This document shows, one piece after another, positions 38,104 through 49,183 of a stretch of 64,000 nucleotides of DNA (positions are counted from its first letter, which is position 1; every line of letters begins with the position of its first letter). Both the position numbers and the translations under genes were made by a program. The notes under the pieces were generated by a model. That model was given only the letters and a program-made list of their open reading frames with translations. It ran no database searches and was not told the DNA's origin. This stretch comes from Azotobacter bryophylli (GTDB lineage: Bacteria; Pseudomonadota; Gammaproteobacteria; Pseudomonadales; Pseudomonadaceae): NCBI RefSeq assembly GCF_042643485.1, contig NZ_JBHRSJ010000012.1, positions 186,001 to 250,000 of the forward strand, given 5' to 3'.

Positions 38104-38146
38104 ACTTGCCCCCTTACCACCGCCTCCCCGATCGGCCGGCCTCGCC

Positions 38147-40198
38147 TCACCCTTCCGGCATGTCCGCGTCGTCGAGGGTCCGCGGGGCCGCTCCGCTCAG
38201 GCAGTAGCGATTGCGGCCGGCCTGCTTGGCGGCGTACATCGCGGAGTCGGCCTTCTGCATCAGCGCATCGGCCGTGTCCGCATCGTCGGGGTAGACGGCG
38301 ATCCCGATGCTGACGCCGATCGGCAGCAGCCGCCCCATCACCGGTAAGGGCTCGCTCAGCACCCGAAGGATCTTGCGGGCGGTGAAAGCCGCATCCTCCG
38401 GCGCTTCGATCTCGGCCAGCAGGATGACGAACTCGTCGCCTCCCTGCCGGGAAATGGTGTCGGTCTGGCGCACGACCTGGCACAGCCGCGCGGAGAGGCC
38501 CTTGAGCAGTTCATCGCCGCCCTCGTGCCCGTAGGTGTCGTTGATCTGCTTGAAGTGGTCGAGATCGAGGAACAGAAGCGCCAGACTGCGCCGATACCGC
38601 CGGGCCAGACCGAGCGCCAGATCGAGATGGTCTGTCAGCATGCGGCGATTGGGCAGCCCGGTGAGCGTGTCGTGGTAGGCCAGTTGCCGTATCTCTTCCT
38701 GCTGCCGCTTGATCTCGGTGATATCGCGGAAGGCCACCACCGAGCCGACGATGTCGCCTTCGCAGGTGAGGGGCGCCGCGCTCAGCCCCACTGGGAACTG
38801 CGTACCATCCTTGCGGATGAACGCTTCGTCCTCGCTACGGTACGGAACCCCGGAAATGGCGACCTTGCGGATGGCGCACTGCTCCAGGGGAACGCCGTGC
38901 TCCGGCGGATGATGGATGGCGGCGTGCGCGTCCTGCCCCGCCAGCTCGCGGCGGCTCCTGCCGAGCAGTTTCTCCGCCTCGGGATTGGCCTCGACGATGC
39001 GTCCGTCGCGGTCGAGCACGAGGAGTCCTTCGCCGAGATTGTCGGTGATTTCCTTGAATCGCTTGGCATTCTGCAGCACTTCCAGATGCAAGCGATGGCG
39101 GGAGCCGACGACGTACGACAGATACCCGGCCAGCACCAGCAGGACGATCAGGCCCCCGGCATACACGGCAGTCGAGAGCGGGCCGGCGAATATGTCGGCC
39201 GACGGCAGGGCCTTGGCCGGCACCTGGGACACGACCTTCCAGAAGTAGGAGGCGGCGTCGAGCTCGTGTTCGCTCGCCCCCACGGGTAGCGGCGACCCCG
39301 TCGCCGAGCGCTGTCGGCCCTGCAACGGGAAGACTGTGGCATAGGTGAACAGGCCCGCCTCGTCCAGCCAGCTGCCCCTGGGCATCGAGGTGACGGCCTG
39401 CCAGACGGCCGGATGGCTGCGCGCGAAGCCCTGGGGACGCCCGAACATAAAGCCCCATTCGAGGGACGGGTCGGGCGCCACCAGCCAGTCGCCGTCCCGA
39501 TTGAGCAGCATGGCCGCGTATTCCGTGCCCATGAGCTGGCGGAAACGATCCAGCAGCATGTCGCCGCGCAGGTTGAGCAGCATGACGCCATGATGTTCCC
39601 CGGCCTCGTCGAACACCGGCGTGGCGAGGCGCACCATGGGCTTGTAGGGGACCACAATCCGGCCGTTCTCCACGCTGAGGTCGAACGGCGACACGTAGAT
39701 CTCCCCCGGCTGCAGGCGTATGGCGTCCTGGAAGAAGTAGCGTCCGCTCTTGTCCTGCAGCTGCGCGTCGGGCACCACCACCGGCTTGCCGTCCTCCAGA
39801 TCGACCCGCACCACCTCCTTCCCGGCGGCATTCAGGTAGCGGATCTGGTCGTAGATCTGCTTCTCCCGGGAAAAGATGCTGAAGAGCCTGGCCGTGCGCT
39901 CGCGATGCTGGGCATCGTCGTGGCCGGCCAGCGACTCGACCATCGAGGTGTGGGCAAGGACCCGGAGATCGGCGGCGACGATCTCGAGGCGTCGCTCGAG
40001 GATGTTGCCGGCGATGGCGACCTTGGCCGCCTCGCGAGCCTTCAGAGCGGCGAGATCGGCGCTCGCGTGCATCACCAGCACACCCTTGACCGCCGCCGTG
40101 AGCACCGCGGCGGAACACAGGTAACCGATCAGGAAGCGCTTCGCGGCGGCTCGCGGGGAAGCCGTCCGCCGCTGCCATTTCTTGATTTGTTCTTCCAT
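38147..40198 (-). CDS. Membrane diguanylate cyclase: Cache-like sensor, PAS, GGDEF
   Basis: The protein has 683 aa from ATG 40198, preceded by AGGGGGG; a GTG 18 nt upstream is possible. A first transmembrane helix (about 22-42), a large periplasmic double-Cache-like region (about 43-325, with QIYDQIRYLNAAGKEVVRVD and GRYFFQDA) and a second helix (about 328-350) are followed by a PAS/PAC domain (about 370-500) and GGDEF. The active motif GGDEF is intact at 586-590, with an RxxD inhibitory site (RQTD) five residues before. It should make c-di-GMP in response to a small periplasmic ligand. Divergent from the HD-GYP gene. Confidence 0.9.
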   Translation of the reverse strand: MEEQIKKWQRRTASPRAAAKRFLIGYLCSAAVLTAAVKGVLVMHASADLAALKAREAAKVAIAGNILERRLEIVAADLRVLAHTSMVESLAGHDDAQHRERTARLFSIFSREKQIYDQIRYLNAAGKEVVRVDLEDGKPVVVPDAQLQDKSGRYFFQDAIRLQPGEIYVSPFDLSVENGRIVVPYKPMVRLATPVFDEAGEHHGVMLLNLRGDMLLDRFRQLMGTEYAAMLLNRDGDWLVAPDPSLEWGFMFGRPQGFARSHPAVWQAVTSMPRGSWLDEAGLFTYATVFPLQGRQRSATGSPLPVGASEHELDAASYFWKVVSQVPAKALPSADIFAGPLSTAVYAGGLIVLLVLAGYLSYVVGSRHRLHLEVLQNAKRFKEITDNLGEGLLVLDRDGRIVEANPEAEKLLGRSRRELAGQDAHAAIHHPPEHGVPLEQCAIRKVAISGVPYRSEDEAFIRKDGTQFPVGLSAAPLTCEGDIVGSVVAFRDITEIKRQQEEIRQLAYHDTLTGLPNRRMLTDHLDLALGLARRYRRSLALLFLDLDHFKQINDTYGHEGGDELLKGLSARLCQVVRQTDTISRQGGDEFVILLAEIEAPEDAAFTARKILRVLSEPLPVMGRLLPIGVSIGIAVYPDDADTADALMQKADSAMYAAKQAGRNRYCLSGAAPRTLDDADMPEG

Positions 40199-40428
40199 CG
40201 AGCAGCCCCCCTGCACTCAGACTCTTGCATAACCGCGACCAGGGGACACACGGACGATGACCGCTGGAACCGCTCCACCAGGCAAGATGACCGCCTGACG
40301 CTGAAAAACCGGCGCCCGAAGGTGGCGCCGACAGGGTTGCGGGGAATGCCCGTCGCTACCGACGAGGCACTATGGCATAACTCACCAGAAACGGACCTGG
40401 CCCGGATCAAGCCGGGACACGCTGTTCG

Positions 40429-40450
40429 TTTTGCGACACCTGTCGCAAAA
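40429..40450. promoter_or_regulatory. 22-bp perfect palindrome in the 421-bp gap between divergent c-di-GMP genes
   Basis: Arms TTTTGCGACA and TGTCGCAAAA are separated by CC. It sits near the middle of the gene-free stretch 40199-40619, followed by an AT-rich segment (40451-40495) unlike the surrounding GC-rich DNA. It looks like a dimeric-regulator operator for one or both genes. The regulator is unknown. No sigma54 or RNA signature was found elsewhere in the gap. Confidence 0.6.
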
Positions 40451-40619
40451 TATCCCTCAATATCAAAAATATAACTACAAAAAAGCACGCCGGCCTGACC
40501 GGAAAGCAGGCACTCCCGGTAAACGATTTACCCTTCACCCGGATCGCGGGTCGTGCCATTGTTACCGGCGTGCCATTATGCCGACCTCATCGTGACACCC
40601 TCCTCCACCCGGTCCCCCT

Positions 40620-43600
40620 ATGCACCAAGACACTCCTACAAAAAAAACGCTGTTGGCCTGGGTGGCGCTCTGTGCCGGACTGCTGGCGACGGCCCTGATC
40701 GGCCTGAAGGTCAAGGAAGACGTCGAACAGGACGCCGTGAACGGGTTTTCCTACGCCAGCGACCAGATCACGCTGAAGATTCGCGACCGCCTGGCCGCCC
40801 AGGAACTGATCCTGCACGGCGGCGCCGGGCTCTTCGCCACCGCGGAGGAGGTCACTCGCAGCGACTGGCGGCACTACTGGGAGACCCTGAAACCGGAACT
40901 GATCCTGCCCGGCGTCCTGGGTTTCGGCTTCGCCCAGCTCATTCCGCCGGATCGGCTCGCCGCCCATGTCGAACAGGTCCGCCGGGAAGGCTTCCCGGAC
41001 TATGACGTCCATCCGCACGGCGAGCGGGAGGTCTATTCCTCGATCGTGTATCTGGAGCCCTTCAACGGTCGCAACCTGCGGGCCTTCGGCTTCGACATGT
41101 TTTCCGAACCCGTGCGGCACGAGGCGATGGCCCACGCGCGGGATACCGGAAACGCCGCCCTGTCCGGCAAGGTCGAGCTGGTCCAGGAGACCGATACGGG
41201 CATCCAGCCCGGGGTGCTCATGTACGTGCCCATCTATCGCCAGGGCATGCCGACGGAAACCGTCGATCAGCGCCAGGCCGCGCTGATCGGCTGGTCCTAC
41301 AGCCCGTACCGGATGGTCGATCTGATGAACGGCATCCTCCAGGACTGGCAACAACGGCTCGGCAGGGACATCCACCTCGCCATCTACGACGGCCTCAATC
41401 CGACCGGCGACGCCCGACTTTACGCCAGCCAGCCCGGCGCCACGGAAACCGCCCCCACCATCTTCCGCCAGCAGCGCAGCATCGCCTTCAACGATCATCA
41501 CTGGCTGCTGGTCTTCGAGCGCGACCCGGCCGCCCTGGTGGTCGACTACAGCACGGTCTGGATCACACTGGCCGGCTGTCTGCTGATCAGCATCCTGCTG
41601 ACCCGGGTGGTCTGGTCGCTGCTCAACACGCGCTACCAGGCCCATCGCCTCGCCCGGAAGCTCACCCGGGACATCCGCCAGCACGAACAGCTGCTGCGCG
41701 ACAGCGAATACCGCTGGAACTTCGCCCTCGACGGCTCCGGGCTCGGCGTCTGGGACTGGGACGTCGAGCGGAAATCGGTGTTCTACTCCGGGCGCTGGAA
41801 GGAAATGCTCGGTTATGCCGAGCAGGACATCGGCGACGCCCCGAACGAGTGGGAAAAGCGCATCCACCCGGACGACAGGGCGCGGACCCTCGCCCGCCTG
41901 CAGTCCTGCGTGGACGGCAGAGCGCCGAAATACGAGAGCGAATACCGCCTGCGCCACAAGGACGGCCATTACGTCTGGGTGCACGACCGCGGCATGGTCA
42001 TCACGCGCCGCGAAGACGGCCGGGCGCTGCGCATGATCGGCACCCACTCGGACATCACCGAACGCATGCAGAGCGTGCTGCGCATCCAGCAGTTGGCCCG
42101 GCTGTATGCGGCGCTGAGCGAATGCAACGCCGCCATCGTCCACTGCACCTCCCGCAGCGCCCTGTTCGAGCGCATCTGCCAGGTGGTCGTCGACTCGGCC
42201 GGCATGCGCCTGGCCTGGATCGGGCTGGTCGAAGAAGCTTCCGGCAAGGTCATGCCGCTGAGCGCCTACGGCGAGAAGTCCGGAGAATTCCTGAAGAATC
42301 TCGACGTTTCGGTGCGCGAGGACGAGCCCCTGGGTCAGGGAGTGGTGGGCACGGCGATCCGCGAGAACCGGCTGGTCTGGCTGGAAGATTTCCGGGAGCA
42401 GTCGTGCTCGGACCCCTGGCGGGAGCGGCTGCTGCGCTACGACCTGGTGTCCGCGGCCTCGCTGCCGATCCGCCGGGCGGGCAAGCCCGTCGGGGCACTG
42501 ACCTTCTATTCCGCCGAGGCAGGCTTTTCCGACCCGCAGATGCAGGCCCTGTTCCAGAACATGGCCAACCAGATCGGCTTCGCCCTGGACAAGCTGGATA
42601 CCGAAGTCGAGGCCAGGACCTACCAGCAGAGCGTGCTCGAGTCTGGCCAGCGCCTGCAGAAGGTGTTCGACGCGGCGCCGGTCCCCATGCAGATCCACTC
42701 GTCGGTCGATTTTCACATCAGCAGCATCAACCTGGCCCATCGGCAGTGGCTGGGCTACCCGCTCAAGGATATCTCGGGCCAGGCCTGCTGGTTCGAGCAG
42801 GTCTACGAATCGGAGGCCGAGCGGGAGAAGTTCAAGACGCTGTTCAACCGCGCCATGGAAAAGGCCCGTCTCGGCCTGACCGTGAGCCTGTCCGAGCGCA
42901 CGCTGCGCTGCAAGGACGGCAGCCTGCGGGTGGCGGTCGCCACCATGACCATGGTGGGCGAAGACATCATCCTGGCCTGGACCGACCTGACGGAGATCCG
43001 CCGCAGCGAGCAGGCCCTGCGCGACAGCGAACAGCGTTTCCGCAACATGGTCGAGCAGAGCATCAGCGGCATGTACGTCCGCCGCGACGACCGCTTCATC
43101 TACGTCAATCCGCGCTTCTGCAAGATGACCGGCTGGTCGGCCGAGGAGTTGCTGGAGCAGCCGATCATGAAGTTCACCACGGACGATGCCGACAACCGGG
43201 CGCAGATCGTCGAGGCCTGGACCCGGGTCGAGGCCGGCGAGCGCAACGTGGCATACCATGTGCCCCTGCGCCGCAAGAACGGCGAGATCATCGAGCTGGG
43301 GCTGAACGCCACCACCATCACCTGGGACGACGGTCTGCCCGCCGCCATCGTCATGGTCCAGGACATCACCGAACGCCGGCGCGCGGAGGAACAGATCGCC
43401 GCCTACGTGAAGCAGCTCGAAGGCTCGATGCACGGAACCCTGCGGGCGGTATCCAACATGGTCGAGCTGCGCGACCCCTACACCGCCGGCCACGAGCGCC
43501 GGGTGGGCCTGATCGCCAGCGCCATCGCCCGGGAGATGGGCTGGTCGGCCGAGCGCTGCGATAACCTGGAAATGATCGGCCTGGTCCACGACATCGGCAA

Positions 43601-43997
43601 GATCGCCGTGCCGTCGGAAATCCTCACCAAGCCCGGCCGCCTCACGCCCCTGGAGATGGAGCTGATGAAGGGACACGCCCAGGCCGGCTACGAGATCCTC
43701 AAGGACGTGCCGTTCGCCGCGCCGGTGGCCGAAGCGATCTGGCAGCACCACGAGCGGATGGATGGCCACGGCTACCCCCGGGGGCTCAAGGGCGACGAGA
43801 TCCTCCCCGAGGCCAGGGTGCTGGCGGTGGCCGACGTGCTCGAGTCCATGGCTTCCCACCGACCCTATCGTCCGGCGCTGGGGCTGGAGGTCGCCCTGAA
43901 AGAGGTGGAACAGGGCAAAGGCAAGCTCTACGACCCCGAGGTGGTGGATGCCGTCGTCCGCCTGGTGAAGGAAAAGGGCTACGTGATGCCGCAATGA
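40620..43997 (+). CDS. CHASE-PAS-GAF-PAS-PAS-HD-GYP c-di-GMP phosphodiesterase
   Basis: The protein has 1125 aa. Order: N-terminal transmembrane helix (about 10-30), periplasmic CHASE domain (about 45-300, with GVLGFGFAQLIP and YSSIVYLEPFNGRNLRAFGFDMFSEP), second helix (about 310-333), PAS/PAC (about 365-485), GAF (about 500-660), two further PAS/PAC (about 680-805 and 810-930) and HD-GYP (about 940-1125). The catalytic HD is at 990-991 (LVHDIGKIAVPSEIL) and HHERMDGHGYP has GYP at 1051-1053, so hydrolysis of c-di-GMP is expected. A long multi-sensor protein opposed to the flanking cyclases. 64 nt separate it from the next GGDEF gene. Confidence 0.92.
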   Translation: MHQDTPTKKTLLAWVALCAGLLATALIGLKVKEDVEQDAVNGFSYASDQITLKIRDRLAAQELILHGGAGLFATAEEVTRSDWRHYWETLKPELILPGVLGFGFAQLIPPDRLAAHVEQVRREGFPDYDVHPHGEREVYSSIVYLEPFNGRNLRAFGFDMFSEPVRHEAMAHARDTGNAALSGKVELVQETDTGIQPGVLMYVPIYRQGMPTETVDQRQAALIGWSYSPYRMVDLMNGILQDWQQRLGRDIHLAIYDGLNPTGDARLYASQPGATETAPTIFRQQRSIAFNDHHWLLVFERDPAALVVDYSTVWITLAGCLLISILLTRVVWSLLNTRYQAHRLARKLTRDIRQHEQLLRDSEYRWNFALDGSGLGVWDWDVERKSVFYSGRWKEMLGYAEQDIGDAPNEWEKRIHPDDRARTLARLQSCVDGRAPKYESEYRLRHKDGHYVWVHDRGMVITRREDGRALRMIGTHSDITERMQSVLRIQQLARLYAALSECNAAIVHCTSRSALFERICQVVVDSAGMRLAWIGLVEEASGKVMPLSAYGEKSGEFLKNLDVSVREDEPLGQGVVGTAIRENRLVWLEDFREQSCSDPWRERLLRYDLVSAASLPIRRAGKPVGALTFYSAEAGFSDPQMQALFQNMANQIGFALDKLDTEVEARTYQQSVLESGQRLQKVFDAAPVPMQIHSSVDFHISSINLAHRQWLGYPLKDISGQACWFEQVYESEAEREKFKTLFNRAMEKARLGLTVSLSERTLRCKDGSLRVAVATMTMVGEDIILAWTDLTEIRRSEQALRDSEQRFRNMVEQSISGMYVRRDDRFIYVNPRFCKMTGWSAEELLEQPIMKFTTDDADNRAQIVEAWTRVEAGERNVAYHVPLRRKNGEIIELGLNATTITWDDGLPAAIVMVQDITERRRAEEQIAAYVKQLEGSMHGTLRAVSNMVELRDPYTAGHERRVGLIASAIAREMGWSAERCDNLEMIGLVHDIGKIAVPSEILTKPGRLTPLEMELMKGHAQAGYEILKDVPFAAPVAEAIWQHHERMDGHGYPRGLKGDEILPEARVLAVADVLESMASHRPYRPALGLEVALKEVEQGKGKLYDPEVVDAVVRLVKEKGYVMPQ

Positions 43998-44061
43998 CCG
44001 GCGGAGCGCCCGCGCTTCTCGTCGCGGGCACCCTACCAGCGAACTGACGACCGATTATCAA

Positions 44062-45966
44062 ATGCTCCAGCACAAGCAGCCTGTCGCGGTCGGCGCCGAG
44101 CGGCAACCGCGTATCCACCTGCAGCGCCACATCGAACGATTCACCCTGGGGGGACTGCTGCTGACCGCCCTCCTGGTCGGTCTGGTCACGCTCCTGCCGA
44201 TGTACCAGCACCTGCGCGAGGAAATCGACCAGCGCACGGCATTCGACACGCAGCTCCTCTCGCAGACCGCCGACAATCTGCTCGACCGGTTTGAGAACAC
44301 GGCCGCGCAGCTCAGCTCGCGCTCGGAAATCCGCAACGCGTTGGAGCGCTACGACGACGGCAAGATCGGCCTGGACGAGCTGCGGGCCTTTTCCGCTCCG
44401 CGCCTGCAGGATGCGCTGGTGCACTCTCCGGAGATCGCCGGCCTGGTCCGTCTCGACGCGCGCGGCGAACCGGTGCTCAGCCTGCGCGAACGGATTCCCG
44501 CCGAACTCTGGCCGCTACCTGCTGCCTCCGGGCAGCGGTCGGAACGCTCGGTTCCGGTGCTGCTCGACGGGCGAATCGCGCTGCTGATCGGCACCCCCAT
44601 CCTGTCCCGCGAAGGCCGCCGCCTGGGCACGGACATCGCCGCCTTCCGACTGGAGAAGCTCGCCGGCCGGCTGGATGCCATTCCCCTGCATCCGGCGACG
44701 CACAGCCATCTCATTCACCTCGGCAGCGGCCAGGTCATGCACGTGCAGACGCCCGCGCTGGGCCTGAGCGAAGCCCCCGCCGCCTGTCCGCTGCGCGGTC
44801 TGCTGCCACGCGTGGGAGCCGGGCTCGACACGGAAAGCGCGCTGCCGCTGGGAAGGGACGGACGGCAGCTGGCCTTCATCCGCCGGTTGGACGGGCACCC
44901 GGGCTGGGCCATCGGCCTGCTGATCGATCGCGACCGCCTGTATGCCGCTGCGCGCGCCGATCTGCTCTGGCCGCTGCTGGGCATCCTGCTGCTCGCCGCC
45001 GGCGGCGGCCTGCTGACCTGGCAGGTCATCCGTCCGCTGTCGCGGCGTCTGGAGGCGCAGGCCCGGGATCTCGAGCTGGCCGCCAGCGTGTTCGAGTGCA
45101 GCAACGAAGGCATCGTCCTGATGGATGCCGGGCAGCGGGTGGTCTCGCTCAACCCCGCCGCCTGCTGTCTGACCGGATACGACGAGGCCGCCCTCGCCGG
45201 ACGCCCGTTCGGCGCCCTGGTGGCTGCCGAGTCTTCCGACGTGCCGTTCGACTCCCTGCTGGCACGGGTCGCGGACAGCGGTCACTGGCTGGGAGAAGCC
45301 CCCATCCGGCGCGCCGATGGCAGCACCTTCATAGCCCGCTTGTCGCTGGCGGCCGTCTGCGACGAAGAGCTCAACGCCCATCACTTCATGGCGGCCTTCG
45401 CCGATATCTCCAAGTTCAAGGAAGAGGAGGCGCGCGTCCATCAGCTGGCCTACCACGACCGGCTGACCGGCCTGCCCAACCGCGTGCTGGTTCAGGACCG
45501 TCTGCAGCAGGCGCTGCTCAAGGCGCGGCGCACGGGCAGCCGGCTGGCGCTCCTGTTCCTCGACCTGGACTACTTCAAGCAGGTCAACGACAGCCTCGGT
45601 CACGCAGCCGGCGACCACCTGCTGCAGGCGGTCGCCCGGCGCCTGACGGACAGCGTGCGGGCCAGCGACACCGTGGCCCGTCTCGGCGGCGACGAGTTCC
45701 TGATCCTGCTCGAGGACATCCCTGGCGCCGAGACGGCGGGCAACATCGCGGCGAAGCTGGTGAACGCCCTGCAGTCGCCGTTTCCGATCGACGGCCATGA
45801 GGTGCGCATCGGCTCCAGCATCGGCATCGCGCTCTATCCCGAGCACGGCGAGGATGCCGCCCGCCTGGTGCAGAGCGCCGATGCCGCGATGTACCGGGCC
45901 AAGGAGGGAGGCCGCAACCGTTACGTCTTCCATACCGGCCGGCGCGACGCCGCGGTCGGCGCGTGA
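44062..45966 (+). CDS. Membrane diguanylate cyclase: periplasmic sensor, PAS, GGDEF
   Basis: The protein has 634 aa. A transmembrane helix (about 28-48), a periplasmic Cache-like domain (about 50-300) and a second helix (about 305-325) are followed by PAS (about 340-455) and GGDEF. GGDEF is intact at 542-546, with an RASD inhibitory site five residues before. The pair LAYHDRLTGLPNR / YKQVNDSLGHAAGD-type motifs is standard (here YFKQVNDSLGH). It probably shares a transcript with the HD-GYP gene upstream, giving a synthase and a phosphodiesterase in one operon. Confidence 0.9.
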   Translation: MLQHKQPVAVGAERQPRIHLQRHIERFTLGGLLLTALLVGLVTLLPMYQHLREEIDQRTAFDTQLLSQTADNLLDRFENTAAQLSSRSEIRNALERYDDGKIGLDELRAFSAPRLQDALVHSPEIAGLVRLDARGEPVLSLRERIPAELWPLPAASGQRSERSVPVLLDGRIALLIGTPILSREGRRLGTDIAAFRLEKLAGRLDAIPLHPATHSHLIHLGSGQVMHVQTPALGLSEAPAACPLRGLLPRVGAGLDTESALPLGRDGRQLAFIRRLDGHPGWAIGLLIDRDRLYAAARADLLWPLLGILLLAAGGGLLTWQVIRPLSRRLEAQARDLELAASVFECSNEGIVLMDAGQRVVSLNPAACCLTGYDEAALAGRPFGALVAAESSDVPFDSLLARVADSGHWLGEAPIRRADGSTFIARLSLAAVCDEELNAHHFMAAFADISKFKEEEARVHQLAYHDRLTGLPNRVLVQDRLQQALLKARRTGSRLALLFLDLDYFKQVNDSLGHAAGDHLLQAVARRLTDSVRASDTVARLGGDEFLILLEDIPGAETAGNIAAKLVNALQSPFPIDGHEVRIGSSIGIALYPEHGEDAARLVQSADAAMYRAKEGGRNRYVFHTGRRDAAVGA

Positions 45967-46050
45967 GGCGCCGCCGGAGCCCGGGCGGGACAGCCCGCCC
46001 GTAGCCTGCGACAATGCCAGCCGGCAACGATCGAGCAAGCGGAGATTCCC

Positions 46051-46521
46051 ATGCAGCAAAACGACCAGACCCTCGCCCAGGAGGCGATGTGGCGACAGAT
46101 CTGCGACGCCGAAGGGCTGGACCCGGAGCGGCGCATGGCCGCCCGGCTGGCGATCCTGGGCAGCGCGCAGGCGCAGGACTGCACGCTGTACCGGCCGGAC
46201 GAGCATGATCCGGAGGCCGAGGAAGAGGATCTGGGCGACGCCAGGGTCCTCTTCGACGGGCCATTCCAAGCGCCTGCGGACTGGGACGAGCCGGCGCGCG
46301 CCGAGTTCTTCGGCGATGCCGACCCTGCGCTGTTCTTCGACGCCTTCGTCGAATGCGCGGCCCGGCCCGGCTCGCGTGCCTTCTTCCTGGCCGAGATCGG
46401 CGACTACGTGGCGGCGACGACCGAGTCGGGCGAGGTGGTGATGTATTACGTCCACGACTGCCACGAGGACGAGCGGGGCAGACGCTGCGTGCTGATCCGC
46501 GACGACGAACCTCTGTACTGA
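46051..46521 (+). CDS. Acidic hypothetical protein
   Basis: The protein has 156 aa with a GGAG ribosome binding site. It is strongly acidic (EAEEEDLGD, EDERGRR), soluble, without signal or membrane segment. The second half (DPALFFDAFVECAARPGSRAFFLAEIGDYVAATTESGEVVMYYVHDCHEDERGRRCVLIRDDEPLY) looks like a small beta domain. I do not recognise the family. A GACAAT element and a GC hairpin (about 45982-46001) lie upstream, so it is likely its own unit. Confidence 0.6.
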   Translation: MQQNDQTLAQEAMWRQICDAEGLDPERRMAARLAILGSAQAQDCTLYRPDEHDPEAEEEDLGDARVLFDGPFQAPADWDEPARAEFFGDADPALFFDAFVECAARPGSRAFFLAEIGDYVAATTESGEVVMYYVHDCHEDERGRRCVLIRDDEPLY

Positions 46522-46591
46522 ACAGCCGGAGCAAGCGCACCGTTCGCCGCGGCGGGAGTCATACCAGGGTATGCCCCTGCGGAGACCGACT

Positions 46592-47911
46592 ATGCTGCGC
46601 TTGCTCCCTCCCCCGCTCCTCGGCGTGCTGCTCGCCCTCGCCGGCTGCGGCGACACGGCCAGGCTCCCGCTCGGCGACAGCTACGGACCCCGGCCGCTGC
46701 TACCCGAGCCCAACGACAGCCTGATTCCGACCGTGCACATCGCCAAGGCCGTCGGCTGGCCGCCGGGCAGAACGCCCAGGGCTGCCGACGGCCTGCAGGT
46801 GAAGGCCTTCGCCAGCGGCCTGGAGCATCCGCGCACGCTGCTGGCGCTGCCCAACGGCGACGTGCTGGTCGCCGAGACCGGCGCGCCGCCCAAGCCGGCG
46901 GACGCCAAGGGCATCCGCGGCTGGGTGATGAAGAAGGTGATGACCCGCGCCGGCGCCGGGGCGCCCAGCGCCAACCGCATCAGCCTGCTGCGCGACGCGG
47001 ACGGCGACGGCGTGGCGGAAACCCGCACTGCGCTCTTGGAGCACCTCAACTCGCCGTTCGGCATGGCCCTGGTCGGCGACCGGCTCTACGTCGCCAACAC
47101 CGACGCCATCGTCCGCTTCCCCTACCGGGAGGGCGACACCCGGATCGACGCCCGGCCGGAGAAGGTGGCCGACCTGCCGGCCGGGCCGATCAACCACCAC
47201 TGGACCAAGGACCTGATCGCCAGCCGCGACGGCCGCAAGCTCTACGTCACCGTGGGCTCCAACAGCAACGTGGCGGAAAACGGCATCGAGGCAGAGCGCG
47301 ACCGCGCCGCGGTCCTCGAAGTCGATCCGGCCAGCGGCGCCACCCGTCTGTTCGCCTCCGGCCTGCGCAACCCCAACGGCTTGGCCTGGCAGCCGAAAAG
47401 CGGCGCGCTCTGGGTGGTGGTCAACGAGCGCGACGAGATCGGCAGCGACCTGGTGCCGGACTACATGACTGCGCTCAAGGACGGCGGCTTCTACGGCTGG
47501 CCCTACAGCTACTTCGGCCAACACGTCGATGCCCGCGTCCAACCGCCGCGCCCGGATCTGGTGGCCACGGCCCTGGTGCCGGACTACGCTCTCGGCGCGC
47601 ACACCGCCTGCCTCGACCTCGCCTTCTACCAGGCCGACCTGCTACCGGCGCGCTACCGCAACGGCGCCTTCATCGGCCAGCACGGTTCCTGGAACCGCCG
47701 GCCGCGCAGCGGCTACAAGGTGATCTTCGTGCCCTTCGACGATTGGGGCCGCCCCGCCGGACCGCCGGAGGACGTCCTCGCCGGCTTCGTCGACGACAGG
47801 AAGGGCAAAGCCTATGGGCGCCCGGTGGGCGTGGAGGTCGACAAGGCCGGGGCGCTGCTGGTGGCCGACGACGTGGGCGACACCGTCTGGCGGATCACGC
47901 CGGCCCGCTGA
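46592..47911 (+). CDS. PQQ-dependent sugar dehydrogenase-like lipoprotein (sorbosone dehydrogenase family)
   Basis: The protein has 439 aa from ATG 46592, chosen because GGAGACC precedes it; ATG 46571 is possible. The leader ends in lipobox LAGC, so the protein is lipid-anchored. The beta-propeller carries GLEHPRTLLALPNGDVLVAETG, INHHWTKDLIASRDGRKLYVTVGSNSN, ASGLRNPNGLAWQP and GQHGSWNRRPRSGYKV, the soluble-GDH/sorbosone dehydrogenase fold. The family oxidises aldoses or sugar-derived aldehydes with PQQ. The actual substrate is unknown. Confidence 0.85.
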   Translation: MLRLLPPPLLGVLLALAGCGDTARLPLGDSYGPRPLLPEPNDSLIPTVHIAKAVGWPPGRTPRAADGLQVKAFASGLEHPRTLLALPNGDVLVAETGAPPKPADAKGIRGWVMKKVMTRAGAGAPSANRISLLRDADGDGVAETRTALLEHLNSPFGMALVGDRLYVANTDAIVRFPYREGDTRIDARPEKVADLPAGPINHHWTKDLIASRDGRKLYVTVGSNSNVAENGIEAERDRAAVLEVDPASGATRLFASGLRNPNGLAWQPKSGALWVVVNERDEIGSDLVPDYMTALKDGGFYGWPYSYFGQHVDARVQPPRPDLVATALVPDYALGAHTACLDLAFYQADLLPARYRNGAFIGQHGSWNRRPRSGYKVIFVPFDDWGRPAGPPEDVLAGFVDDRKGKAYGRPVGVEVDKAGALLVADDVGDTVWRITPAR

Positions 47912-47950
47912 GAGCCGGTCCGAACACGCATGCATCAAGGAGGAAAAACC

Positions 47951-49165
<1,215 letters not shown>

Positions 49166-49183
49166 ACCCCGCCGCCGTTCACC

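Noticed and set aside
40587..43994. Open frame of 1135 codons opposite the HD-GYP gene
   Set aside because: Antisense shadow with His/Gln/Val-rich composition and no motifs. The plus-strand product has complete sensor and HD-GYP domains.
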